From an uncultured Clostridia bacterium (GTDB lineage: Bacteria; Bacillota; Clostridia; Oscillospirales; Acutalibacteraceae): a stretch of DNA of 51,397 bases. The stretch is from positions 1-51,397 of the forward strand of contig CAJFOO010000003.1 in assembly GCA_904397205.1 (NCBI GenBank), given 5' to 3'. Position numbers and translations under genes: made by a program. Under the pieces are notes generated by a model that searched no databases, was not told the DNA's origin, and saw only the letters and a list, made by a program, of their open reading frames with translations. Shown here piece by piece: positions 1 through 8,185 of the stretch. How positions within the stretch are numbered: position 1 is the stretch's first letter; every line of letters starts with the position of its first letter.

Positions 1-1
1 C

Positions 2-1207
2 ACGCCGTTCCACTGCTCGGGAAACATTGTGCCGGTAGAAGGGGAGCGGGCGATCAATTGTTGGCGGCTGGCCGGCCACGGGGATCAAACCTTCACTGAG
101 GCGGTGTGCAATTCCTGCAACCCGGTGTTTGTGCAGGTGGGGCTGGAACTGGGCCAGGAAACCTTCTATAATTATTTCAAAGCGTTTGGGCTGACCGAAA
201 GAACGGGCATCGACCTGCCGGGCGAGCAAGTGGGACAAATCCGTGCCAGCGATACCATGAACAAGGTGGACCTGGCAGTATATGCGTTCGGCCAGAACTT
301 CACGATTACCCCCATCCAGATGATCACGGCCTGCGCTGCCGTAGCAAACGGCGGTTATCTGGTAGAACCCCAGGTGGTTTCCAAGATCATTGACGACGAC
401 GGGAACATTATCGAGTCGTTCGACACCACAGTCAAGCGCCAGGTTATTTCCAAGGAGACTTCGGAACGGATTTCTAAAATCCTGAACCTGAACGCAACCA
501 CCGGCACAGCCAAAAACGGCTATGTGGCCGGCTACCAGATCTGCGGCAAGACCGGCACTTCTGAAAAAGTGGCTAAGTTTTATGAGGAAGGCGGCCCGGG
601 CAAAGCTACGATGCAGTACATTGCTTCGTACTGCGGGTTTGCCCCGGTGGACGACCCGGAAATTGCGATGCTGATCTTCTTTGACGAACCGCAGGGCAGC
701 AACTATTACGGCGGATCGGTGGCGGGGCCAGTTTTCGCCAAAATTATGAGCGAAGTTCTGCCATACTTAGGGATAGAGCCAAAATATACCCAGGAAGAAC
801 TCAGCCAGCTTGACGGCGTAGCTCCTGATGTGGTTACCCACGACGTGGAGCAAGCGCAGACCGAAGTGGAAAACGCCGGCTTTGACGCGATTGTGTATGG
901 CGACGGCGATACGGTGCTTTCGCAGATCCCCGAACCGGGCGGTACTATTCCGCAAGGCGGCAATGTGGTTCTCTTCACTGACGAGGAAAGTACACAGGAG
1001 ACCACTACCGTGCCGGATCTGATAGGGCTCAGCCCAAGCCAGGCAAACCAGCGCGCCGGCCTGTATAACCTGCAAATCAGCATTACCGGTGCAGCTTTAA
1101 ACAGTAATGCGACCATTTCCAGCTCGCAGAGCATTGAAGAAGGGACGCAGGTACCGCCGGGCACCGTCATCAGCGTGAACTTTATTGAGGCCGATCAGGT
1201 AGCATAA
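2..1207 (+). CDS. spoVD: SpoVD/FtsI-like penicillin-binding protein with two PASTA domains (5' end cut off)
   Basis: Class B PBP, a D,D-transpeptidase that cross-links peptidoglycan outside the membrane. The frame is open to the window edge, so the N-terminus, membrane anchor and the SxxK motif with the catalytic serine lie outside; 401 residues are visible. Seen: SCN motif (NSCNP, about residue 38 of the visible part), KTGT motif (ICGKTGTSEK), then two C-terminal PASTA repeats (about residues 265-325 and 335-400, the second starting VPDLIGLSPSQA). Position just before mraY and ftsW is where spoVD sits in Firmicute dcw clusters; the PASTA repeats also favour SpoVD over plain FtsI. It could serve vegetative division, the spore cortex or both; this cannot be decided here. 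A GTG at 29 is internal and is not the start. Confidence 0.93.
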   Translation, partial: TPFHCSGNIVPVEGERAINCWRLAGHGDQTFTEAVCNSCNPVFVQVGLELGQETFYNYFKAFGLTERTGIDLPGEQVGQIRASDTMNKVDLAVYAFGQNFTITPIQMITACAAVANGGYLVEPQVVSKIIDDDGNIIESFDTTVKRQVISKETSERISKILNLNATTGTAKNGYVAGYQICGKTGTSEKVAKFYEEGGPGKATMQYIASYCGFAPVDDPEIAMLIFFDEPQGSNYYGGSVAGPVFAKIMSEVLPYLGIEPKYTQEELSQLDGVAPDVVTHDVEQAQTEVENAGFDAIVYGDGDTVLSQIPEPGGTIPQGGNVVLFTDEESTQETTTVPDLIGLSPSQANQRAGLYNLQISITGAALNSNATISSSQSIEEGTQVPPGTVISVNFIEADQVA

Positions 1208-1228
1208 AAGCAGGAAGGAGGAGCCGTT

Positions 1229-1756
1229 TTGGAACCATCGGTACAAAGCCCCGCGGCGGTGCGGTTGATTGCCCTCCCCGACGCGCTGGCCTTGCAGGAG
1301 GATGGGGATCTTGTGATTCCCGCTATCCGGGGCCTGCTGCAGGGGTGTGGGCTGGAAAAACGGTATGCGGTCTTCCTGCTGTCGCAGCTGCGGCAGGGGA
1401 TACCTGCGGGGGCGCAGCGTTACGCTTTATTCCATCCCTGGGGGCAGGAAGAAGCGGATCCTCAGGGCTTCCCTCTTCATATCCAGGAAGGGGACCCGGA
1501 AAAAGAGTGCGCTGAAGAACGCCTGATGTATTCTTTTCCGCAAGGGCAAGCCGGCGTTGCGTTGCGCGGGCCGCTGGAATCCCGCGGGGAAGGCAAGATA
1601 TTTGAGCTGGTGCATGGAGAGGTTGTGGGGAGGGTTTGCCTGCCGGATCTCTCCCCTGCGCGGCGGCGCGGCTATTTGTTTGCGGCGGCAGCGGTGCTGG
1701 CCTGCGGGGCCCCTTTCGCAGAAGTGCTGGAAGCGCTTAGCCGGCTGCGCGTGTAG
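1229..1756 (+). CDS. Small protein of unknown function resembling part of a Mur ligase
   Basis: 175 residues, TTG start 7 nt after a clear AAGGAGG (about 1215-1221), 21 bp after the PBP gene. I do not recognise a complete family. The last ~75 residues have the look of the end of the Mur ligase central domain: a short strand-turn-strand (FELVHGEVVGRVCLPDL) followed by an alanine-rich helix (YLFAAAAVLACGAPFAEVLE), as MurE/MurF have ...LPLPGxxNxxNxLAAxAxAxxLG. The P-loop (GT/NGKT) and the C-terminal ligase domain are missing, so it cannot be an active ligase. It stands exactly where murE-murF usually are. Inference: either a decayed Mur ligase remnant that is still translated, or an unrelated short protein with chance similarity. 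No membrane segment or signal peptide seen. Confidence 0.6.
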   Translation: MEPSVQSPAAVRLIALPDALALQEDGDLVIPAIRGLLQGCGLEKRYAVFLLSQLRQGIPAGAQRYALFHPWGQEEADPQGFPLHIQEGDPEKECAEERLMYSFPQGQAGVALRGPLESRGEGKIFELVHGEVVGRVCLPDLSPARRRGYLFAAAAVLACGAPFAEVLEALSRLRV

Positions 1757-1829
1757 CCCGGCTGCGGCGGGGATGTGGAAAAAGAAGGGGGAGCCTTTCG
1801 GGGCATCCTGAAAAAAGGTGGAACGACGT

Positions 1830-2855
1830 ATGATTGGAATTTGGACAGCATTGGCGGCTGCCATTGGGTTTGGTGTGACGGCGGCTCTGGGGAAATGGTT
1901 TATCCCCTTTTTGCAGCGGGTCAAATTTGGGCAGACCATCCGTGAAGAAGGCCCGAAATGGCATGCGGGGAAATCAGGCACGCCGACCATGGGCGGGATC
2001 ATGTTCATTATTGGGATTGTGGCGGCAGTTGCCGTTTGCCTGCCCATCTACTATGCCTTCCTGCGGCAAAACAATTCGTTGCAGGTGGCCGAGACCTGGC
2101 TGATGACCGTGAAGGTAGTCGGCGGGCTGCTGATGGCCCTGGCGTTTGGAGCCGTTGGCTTTTTGGATGATTATATCAAGGTGGTCAAAAAGCGGAACCT
2201 GGGGCTGCGGGCCTGGCAGAAGCTGATCCTGCAATTTTTGGTAGCAGGCGCGTATTTGGTGAGCGTGTTCCTTTCGGGAGGGACCTCCCAGACCATGATC
2301 CCCTTTGCCGGGATGGTCGATTTGGGAATTGCGTATTGGATTTTGTCCCTGTTTATCATTGTGGGGATGGTCAATGCCGTCAACTTTACCGATGGGATCG
2401 ACGGGCTGAATGGTTCGGTTACCTTCTTTTACTGTATTTTCTTCATGCTGATTTCCAGTTTTCTGAACATGGGCGGGATGAGTATCCTGGCTGTGGCGTC
2501 GGCAGGGGGATGTATGGGCTTCCTGCTGTGGAATTTCAATCCGGCCAAGGTATTTATGGGCGATACGGGCTCCCTGTTTTTGGGCGGGATGGTCTGTGCG
2601 CTGGCATTTGGCACGGACTTGCCGGTTTTGCTTTTCCCGCTGGGGATCGTGTATATTTTGGAGATTCTCTCCGTAGTATTACAAGTGTCCTATTTTAAGC
2701 TGACCCATGGCAAGCGGTTATTTAAAATGAGCCCGATCCACCATCATTTTGAGATGTGCGGATGGGGAGAAATGAAAATTTGTATTGTTGCCAGCGCCGT
2801 CACGATCCTGATGGGGATTGGCTGTGTCTTTTTAGTCCTGCTCGGCTGTTTGTAA
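1830..2855 (+). CDS. mraY: Phospho-N-acetylmuramoyl-pentapeptide transferase (MraY)
   Basis: Integral membrane enzyme that moves phospho-MurNAc-pentapeptide from UDP to undecaprenyl phosphate, giving lipid I. 341 residues, multiple hydrophobic segments. Family motifs seen: KSGTPTMGG (about residue 45), LDDYIK, NAVNFTDGIDGLNG with the magnesium-binding aspartates, VFMGDTGSLFLGG, and the SPIHHHFE histidine cluster near the C-terminus. The start chosen is ATG 1830, 8 nt after the AAAAAAGGTGG stretch (1811-1821); an in-frame GTG at 1818 lies inside that ribosome binding site. In most dcw clusters murD follows; here ftsW follows directly. Confidence 0.97.
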   Translation: MIGIWTALAAAIGFGVTAALGKWFIPFLQRVKFGQTIREEGPKWHAGKSGTPTMGGIMFIIGIVAAVAVCLPIYYAFLRQNNSLQVAETWLMTVKVVGGLLMALAFGAVGFLDDYIKVVKKRNLGLRAWQKLILQFLVAGAYLVSVFLSGGTSQTMIPFAGMVDLGIAYWILSLFIIVGMVNAVNFTDGIDGLNGSVTFFYCIFFMLISSFLNMGGMSILAVASAGGCMGFLLWNFNPAKVFMGDTGSLFLGGMVCALAFGTDLPVLLFPLGIVYILEILSVVLQVSYFKLTHGKRLFKMSPIHHHFEMCGWGEMKICIVASAVTILMGIGCVFLVLLGCL

Positions 2856-2895
2856 CAGTAAAAAATCCTGGATTCCCATAGAAAGGAGGAACATC

Positions 2896-4176
2896 ATGCA
2901 GCAACGCCCCTCTTCTTCCCGCCAGGCATCTGCTGGCCTGCGGCCCTCTTCCGGCGCGCAGCGGCGGTCTTCACACACAGGGCAGGGCGCCCGTGCCCCA
3001 AAGCGAAAAGAACCTGCCCGCGCATTGCAGGCAGGCGGGGTGGTGCTTGGCAAGCAGTCCAAACGGTTCCGGCTGTTTTCATCCCGTTCCGGCTTGGATC
3101 TGCCGTTCCTGCTGTTGCTGCTTACACTGGTTGTCATTGGGCTGATCATGCTGTTTTCGGCCAGCTACGCCAACGCCTATTACAATACGGGCAGCAGCTT
3201 CACATATATCCTGCGGCAGGGGATCTTCGCCGTGGTCGGCGTGGGGATTGCCATCCTCCTTTCGTATATGGATTATCATATCCTGCGCAAATTTGCCCTT
3301 GTCGGCATCATTGCTTCCTGGGGGCTTTTGGCCGTGACGCTGGTGCTTCCTGCGACAAATAATGTCCATCGGTGGATCAATCTGGGGATCTTTACGTTCC
3401 AGCCGTCGGAGATCGCGAAATTTGCCTTGATTTTGTGGTTTGCCCATTATATCTCGCTCAATTTTAAGAAGATGAATACTTTCCGCACGGGGATTATCCC
3501 CAACCTGATTGTGGTAGCAATCACGGTGGGGCTGGTCGTGCTGGAGCCGCACTTTTCCGCTTCCATCATCCTGCTCTCGATTTCCGGTATTATGCTGTTC
3601 ATCGGCGGGGTGAAAAAGCGGTGGTTTGCGATTGTGCTGGCTGTTGTAGCGGTTGGCGCACTGGTGGTACTGCTTTCCGGCAACTATGCTACCGACCGGA
3701 TCATGGGCTGGCTGAACCCCTTTGATCCGCCGACGGGGGTGGATACCTGGCAGACCCGCAATTCCTTGTATGCGATTGGATCCGGCGGCTGGATGGGCGT
3801 GGGGCTGGGGCAGTCGCGGCAGAAGTACCTGTGGCTGCCGGAGCCGCAAAACGACTTTATCTTTGCTATTGTATGCGAGGAATTGGGATTTGTAGGCGCG
3901 CTGCTGATTGTCCTTTTGTTCGCCCTGCTGGTGTGGCGGGGGATTGTCATCTCCCTGCGTGCCAAGGATAAGTTTGGGATGCTGCTGGGAGTCGGCCTGA
4001 TCGCCCAGGTAGGGATCCAGGTGGTGCTCAATATCGGGGTGGTCACCAATACGATCCCCAATACCGGGATCAGCCTTCCGTTTTTCAGTTACGGTGGTAC
4101 GGCGCTGATCATTATGCTGGCGCAGATGGGGATTTTGCTTTCGATTTCCCGTTCCTCTACCATAGAAAAGACATAG
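2896..4176 (+). CDS. ftsW: SEDS peptidoglycan glycosyltransferase FtsW/SpoVE
   Basis: Polymerises lipid II into glycan strands together with a class B PBP, here very likely the neighbouring SpoVD-like protein. 426 residues. The first ~70 are basic, Arg/Ser/Pro-rich and probably disordered in the cytoplasm, then about ten membrane helices. Family motifs: NVHRWINLGIFTFQPSE, LEPHFSASI in place of LEPDxG, and LPEPQNDFIFAIVCEELG, in which Asp320 matches the proposed catalytic aspartate of SEDS enzymes; C-terminal FSYGGTALI. ATG start with AAAGGAGGA just upstream (2882-2890). Division FtsW and sporulation SpoVE are not separable on sequence alone; the basic N-terminal extension is long for the family. 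Confidence 0.93.
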   Translation: MQQRPSSSRQASAGLRPSSGAQRRSSHTGQGARAPKRKEPARALQAGGVVLGKQSKRFRLFSSRSGLDLPFLLLLLTLVVIGLIMLFSASYANAYYNTGSSFTYILRQGIFAVVGVGIAILLSYMDYHILRKFALVGIIASWGLLAVTLVLPATNNVHRWINLGIFTFQPSEIAKFALILWFAHYISLNFKKMNTFRTGIIPNLIVVAITVGLVVLEPHFSASIILLSISGIMLFIGGVKKRWFAIVLAVVAVGALVVLLSGNYATDRIMGWLNPFDPPTGVDTWQTRNSLYAIGSGGWMGVGLGQSRQKYLWLPEPQNDFIFAIVCEELGFVGALLIVLLFALLVWRGIVISLRAKDKFGMLLGVGLIAQVGIQVVLNIGVVTNTIPNTGISLPFFSYGGTALIIMLAQMGILLSISRSSTIEKT

Positions 4177-4195
4177 CCAGGAAGAAAGGTGTGGT

Positions 4196-5323
4196 TTGCA
4201 ATTGAAGATCGTGTTGGCGGGCGGCGGCACGGCCGGCCATATTAATCCGGCTTTGGCGATTGCGGGATATGTGCGCGAACAGGACCCGCAGGCGGAGATA
4301 TTGTATATTGGCGCAAAAGGCGGCATGGAGGAACGCTTGGTTCCCGCCGCCAATTTTGCATTTCGCAGCATTGTGATTTCGGGCTTTCAGCGCAAACTCA
4401 CACTGCAAAATATTGGACGGAACATGAAAACGTTGGTCAGGGTGTTTCACGCCAGCGGGGAAGCGCGCGACATCCTGCGGGAATTTGCACCGGACGTCTG
4501 TGTGGGAACGGGCGGCTATGTCAGCGGCCCGGTCCTGCGGGAAGCCGTCAAACTCGGGATTCCGGCAGCCGTCCACGAACAGAATGCCTTTCCTGGCGTG
4601 ACGAATAAGATGCTTTCCAAGCAGGTGAACCGGGTCATGCTGGCGGTGGAGGATGCACGCAAGCACTTGGATCCCTCCGCACATTGCGTCCTGACCGGCA
4701 ATCCCGTCCGTCAGGCGATCCTGCGGGCAGACAGGGAGGCTTCCCGCAAGGCTTTGGGGCTGGACGAACGGCCTTTGATCCTTTCTTTTGGCGGAAGCCT
4801 GGGGGCGCGCAGCATCAACGAAGCGGCAGCCGATTTGCTCGCGGAATCCGCGAAACATGGCAAGTATCAGCATATCCACGGCTATGGGCAATACGGCAAA
4901 TGGATGCCGGATCTGCTCCGGGAAAAGGGTCTGGAACTTTCCCGGCACCCGGAGATCCAGGTCCGCGAATACATCGACAACATGCCCGAATGCCTGGCTG
5001 CCGCGGATTTGGTTATCTGCCGGGCCGGGGCGATTACCCTCAGCGAGCTCCAGGCCCAGGGGAAAGGCGCGATTTTAATCCCTTCCCCTAATGTGGCGGA
5101 AAACCATCAGTACCACAACGCGATGGCTATGGCCAACCGCGGGGCGGCGGTGGTGCTGGAAGAAAAGGATCTCACCGGCCCCCTGCTCTGTCAGCGGGTG
5201 GAGGAGATCTTCTCCCGGCCGGGCGGCGCAGAAGAACTGGGACGCCATGCCAGACAAATGGCCATCCTCGACGCCAACGAGCGGATTTACGCGGTATTGC
5301 AGGAGCTGGTGAAGGGAGCCTAG
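4196..5323 (+). CDS. murG: UDP-GlcNAc:lipid I N-acetylglucosaminyltransferase (MurG)
   Basis: Adds GlcNAc to lipid I to make lipid II, at the inner face of the membrane; acts between MraY and FtsW, its neighbours. 375 residues, GT28 family with two Rossmann domains. Seen: N-terminal glycine-rich loop GGGTAGHINPALA (about residues 9-21), the second-domain loop SFGGSLGARSINEA (about residue 200), CRAGAITLSEL and the IPSPNVAENHQ loop. No ATG is available: TTG 4196 is 6 nt after AAAGG and is preferred; TTG 4202 (giving MKIVLAGGG) is the alternative. It begins 19 bp after ftsW. Confidence 0.96.
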   Translation: MQLKIVLAGGGTAGHINPALAIAGYVREQDPQAEILYIGAKGGMEERLVPAANFAFRSIVISGFQRKLTLQNIGRNMKTLVRVFHASGEARDILREFAPDVCVGTGGYVSGPVLREAVKLGIPAAVHEQNAFPGVTNKMLSKQVNRVMLAVEDARKHLDPSAHCVLTGNPVRQAILRADREASRKALGLDERPLILSFGGSLGARSINEAAADLLAESAKHGKYQHIHGYGQYGKWMPDLLREKGLELSRHPEIQVREYIDNMPECLAAADLVICRAGAITLSELQAQGKGAILIPSPNVAENHQYHNAMAMANRGAAVVLEEKDLTGPLLCQRVEEIFSRPGGAEELGRHARQMAILDANERIYAVLQELVKGA

Positions 5324-5353
5324 GAACAGGATTTCACACATTTCCCGTTTCCA

Positions 5354-5394
5354 CATAGAATAGACCGGTGCCACTTTCGTGGTGCAATTCTATG
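5354..5394 (+). promoter_or_regulatory. Stem-loop just upstream of the murA ribosome binding site
   Basis: CATAGAAT (5354-5361) and ATTCTATG (5387-5394) are a perfect 8-base inverted repeat; between them CCAC (5371-5374) pairs with GTGG (5379-5382) around a TTTC loop, extended by G-U pairs. There is no T-run, so it is not a terminator. The murA ribosome binding site GGGGAAAGGG starts at the 3' foot of the stem. The left arm also contains TAGAAT, which with TTTCAC (5332-5337) at 18 bp could be a weak promoter. Function unknown; translation control or RNA processing are possible. Confidence 0.5.
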
Positions 5395-5411
5395 GGGAAA
5401 GGGTGTTGGTT

Positions 5412-6668
5412 GTGTCAAAGCTACAGATTCAAGGGCCTTGCAAATTGGAAGGAGAGGTTACCGTCCATGGGGCAAAAAACAGCGCCCTCCCCATTTTAGC
5501 GGCCTGCCTGCTCAGCGGCGGGGAATGTACGCTGCATAATTGTCCCCGGCTGTCGGATGTGGATGCTACCCTGAAAATCCTGCGGCACCTGGGTTGCCGT
5601 GTCAAGCGGGAAGGCGGGACGGTAATCGTTCATGCACAGTCCGTGACCGGGAAGGAAATCCCCGATACCCTGATGCGGGAAATGCGATCTTCCATCGTGT
5701 TTTTAGGCGCGATCCTGGCCCGCATGGGAGAAGCCCGATTGTCGTTTCCCGGCGGGTGCGAACTGGGGCCCCGGCCGATTGATCTGCATCTGGCGGCGCT
5801 CAAAAAGCTGGGCGTACAGATCCGCGAGGATCATGGCTGCCTGCATTGTTCTGCCAAGCATGGGCTGCGGGGGAAGCGGATCCATCTGGCATTCCCGAGT
5901 GTGGGGGCGACGGAGAATGTCATGCTGGCTGCGGTGCTGGCCAAAGGGACCACCATATTGACCAATGCCGCCTGCGAACCGGAAATCTGTGATTTGGCGG
6001 ATTTCCTGAATGCCTGCGGGGCAAAGATCCAAGGGGCGGGCGACAGCACGATTTCCATCCAGGGGGTGTCCCGTCTGCACGGGTGCGAGCATACCATTAT
6101 CCCTGACCGCATTGTTGCCGCGACCCTGCTTTCCGCTGCTGCCGTTACTCACAGCCGGGTGCTGCTCCGCCGGGTGGAACCGGTGCATCTGGAATCCATC
6201 CTGTCCGTATTTGAGGAAGCGGGATGCCAGTTCCGCTGTGAGGGAAAAGAACTGGAAATCCTTCCCCCTGCCATTTTGCAGGCGGTGAAGCATGTGCGGA
6301 CAATGCCGTATCCGGGGTTCCCCACCGACGCGCAGGCGCCGGTGATGCCTGTGGCATGCCTGGCTAAAGGGACCAGCGTATTTGTAGAAAATATTTTTGA
6401 AAACCGCTATAAACATGTGGGCGAGTTGGTACGTCTGGGGGCTTCGATCAAAGTGGAAGGCCGGGTGGCCGTGGTGGAAGGCGTCTCGCGCCTGTCGGGT
6501 ACGGCGGTGCAGGCAGCCGACCTGCGGGGCGGGGCTGCACTGACGGTGGCCGGTTTGGCCGCGGAAGGGATCACGCAGGTATGGGGAGTCAACTACATTG
6601 ATCGGGGATATGAATCCCTGGAAGGGATGCTGCATGCATTGGGAGCGAACATAACCCGCATTTCGTAA
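5412..6668 (+). CDS. murA: UDP-N-acetylglucosamine 1-carboxyvinyltransferase (MurA)
   Basis: First committed step of peptidoglycan synthesis: transfers enolpyruvyl from PEP to UDP-GlcNAc in the cytosol. 418 residues, normal length. Seen: N-terminal GEVTVHGAKNSALPIL with the conserved Lys-Asn, the catalytic loop PGGCELGPRPIDLH with Cys116 (the fosfomycin target in this family), and the FPTDAQAP motif in the second half. The frame is open further upstream (GTG 5379, GTG 5403, TTG 5406), but GTG 5412 is about 9 nt after the GAAAGG site and gives MSKLQIQGP, matching the family N-terminus. A stem-loop precedes it. Confidence 0.95.
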   Translation: MSKLQIQGPCKLEGEVTVHGAKNSALPILAACLLSGGECTLHNCPRLSDVDATLKILRHLGCRVKREGGTVIVHAQSVTGKEIPDTLMREMRSSIVFLGAILARMGEARLSFPGGCELGPRPIDLHLAALKKLGVQIREDHGCLHCSAKHGLRGKRIHLAFPSVGATENVMLAAVLAKGTTILTNAACEPEICDLADFLNACGAKIQGAGDSTISIQGVSRLHGCEHTIIPDRIVAATLLSAAAVTHSRVLLRRVEPVHLESILSVFEEAGCQFRCEGKELEILPPAILQAVKHVRTMPYPGFPTDAQAPVMPVACLAKGTSVFVENIFENRYKHVGELVRLGASIKVEGRVAVVEGVSRLSGTAVQAADLRGGAALTVAGLAAEGITQVWGVNYIDRGYESLEGMLHALGANITRIS

Positions 6669-6705
6669 ACGGAACATCTTGATTTTGAGGAAAGGAGGCG
6701 GCAAA

Positions 6706-8016
6706 TTGGCAGGAAAAGAGTATAACTTTGATTATTTCGATCGGATGAATCAAAAGGAAAAAGAAGCCAAACAGAAACAACCGGCTGCTTCCCAGTCTGC
6801 CGGCCCTCCCGCTCGGGAGAGGAACCGTCCGCCTCCGGCTTCTTCTGCCAGGCCGCCGGGCCGGGCAGCCCCAACCCGTCCGCCGGATTCCCCAGGAAGG
6901 GATGAGCGGGAAATGCGTCAGGAAATGGCCCGGCGTAACCGCCAGGCCGCCCGGCAGCAACAGGAACAAACCGCTTACCGCCGGGAGGAGGCTCCCCGGC
7001 GGCCCGGGGAAGAAGGACAAGCCTCCCGGGGACAAAAACCGAAGGGCAAACCGCCTTCCTCAAAAAAGAAGGACAAGCCTCGGAAAGAGCCTGCCGTCAA
7101 AAAAAAGAAGAGAAAACCCAAGCCCCAGCTGACCCCGGAACAGCGGGCAAAACGCAAACGGCGCAAGTGGATCCTGTTTTATATCTCGTTGTTTTTAGCG
7201 GTGGTTGCCGCAGGGGTTACCCTTTCGGTTACCGTCTTATTTAAAATTGATACGATTGAGGTCACGGGCGTATCGCGCTACAGTATGGAAGAAATCTTGG
7301 AGACCAGCGGCATACAGGAAGGGGAAAACCTCTTTATGATGGATAAGGGTGCTGCGATCGAACGGCTGGAACAGGAGCTTCCCTATGTCGGTTCGGTCCG
7401 GATTTCCCGCCATCTGCCCGGACGTGTAGTTATCCAGGTAGACGATGTGGTGATTGCAGGCGCTGTACAGAATGTAGCCGGGTATCTGATTATCGGGGCC
7501 AACGGGAAGGCGCTTGAACAGGTTTCCGCCTTGCCGGAAGGGGTTCCCGTCCTGATTGGCGTAGATCTTTCCCAGACGGAAATCGGCCAGATGGTAACAT
7601 ATGCCGATCCGCAGCAGCAGGAAATGATCGAAAGCCTGGCTACCATTGCGCATGATAACGATCTGGATCAGATCACACAGATCGATATCAGCGATCCGTA
7701 TAACTTGAAGCTGGTATATGACGATCGGATTACCATTAAACTGGGACTGCCTACGGATTTGGATTACAAGATGCAGTTTGTCCGCAGCCTGATTGTGGCG
7801 CGGCAGGAGATCGGAGAGAACGAGAAAGGCGAACTGGATGTTTCCCTGGCAAGAGAAACCAATGAAGCGTATTTCAATCCGGATTACAGCATCAGCAGTT
7901 CTTCTACAGCTTCTGCCTCTTCCAGCACGTCTTCGGCGTCCGATCCGGCAAGTTCCGCAGACAGTTCCGGCGTCTCCTCCGGCAGTGCTTCCCAAACAGC
8001 CGATCCTGCCGCTTAA
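6706..8016 (+). CDS. ftsQ: Cell division protein FtsQ/DivIB
   Basis: Bitopic divisome protein that links FtsL/FtsB to the septal PBP. 436 residues: a very basic, Pro/Lys/Arg-rich cytoplasmic region (residues 1-150), one membrane helix (WILFYISLFLAVVAAGVTL, about 155-180), a POTRA domain (from IDTIEVTGVSRYSMEEIL, about 185-255), the FtsQ beta domain, and a Ser/Ala-rich low-complexity tail of about 45 residues. The cytoplasmic part is long for the family. Start: TTG 6706, 7 nt after AAAGGAGG (6691-6698); the open frame begins at 6679 but that would put the ribosome binding site inside the gene. The last gene before the separate ftsZ promoter. Confidence 0.9.
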   Translation: MAGKEYNFDYFDRMNQKEKEAKQKQPAASQSAGPPARERNRPPPASSARPPGRAAPTRPPDSPGRDEREMRQEMARRNRQAARQQQEQTAYRREEAPRRPGEEGQASRGQKPKGKPPSSKKKDKPRKEPAVKKKKRKPKPQLTPEQRAKRKRRKWILFYISLFLAVVAAGVTLSVTVLFKIDTIEVTGVSRYSMEEILETSGIQEGENLFMMDKGAAIERLEQELPYVGSVRISRHLPGRVVIQVDDVVIAGAVQNVAGYLIIGANGKALEQVSALPEGVPVLIGVDLSQTEIGQMVTYADPQQQEMIESLATIAHDNDLDQITQIDISDPYNLKLVYDDRITIKLGLPTDLDYKMQFVRSLIVARQEIGENEKGELDVSLARETNEAYFNPDYSISSSSTASASSSTSSASDPASSADSSGVSSGSASQTADPAA

Positions 8017-8072
8017 CCCGGTTTTTAACCGGAAAAAATCAGCCGGAAATTTTGTGAAAATCTTTGTAGGTA

Positions 8073-8101
8073 TTGACGGGATTCAAGGTAACGTATATAA
8101 T
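8073..8101 (+). promoter_or_regulatory. Sigma-A promoter of ftsZ
   Basis: TTGACG (8073-8078), 17 bp spacer, TATAAT (8096-8101), in the 169-bp gap between ftsQ and ftsZ. It gives ftsZ its own transcription in addition to any read-through from the upstream cluster. Confidence 0.85.
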
Positions 8102-8185
8102 AGAAAGGAAATACTCGTTGTTTTTTCATAGGATGTCACAAGAATATATTTTATTTTGGAAATAGCAGGATAAGGGGGAGTCGAT

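Noticed and set aside
3079-4371. 430-residue open frame antisense to ftsW
   Set aside because: It mirrors a well-supported membrane protein gene, has no family motif or ribosome binding site, and such antisense frames are common in GC-rich DNA.
8018-8038. CCGGTT-TTT-AACCGG hairpin after ftsQ as a terminator
   Set aside because: Only 6 bp of stem, followed by an A-run rather than T on the plus strand; too weak to claim.
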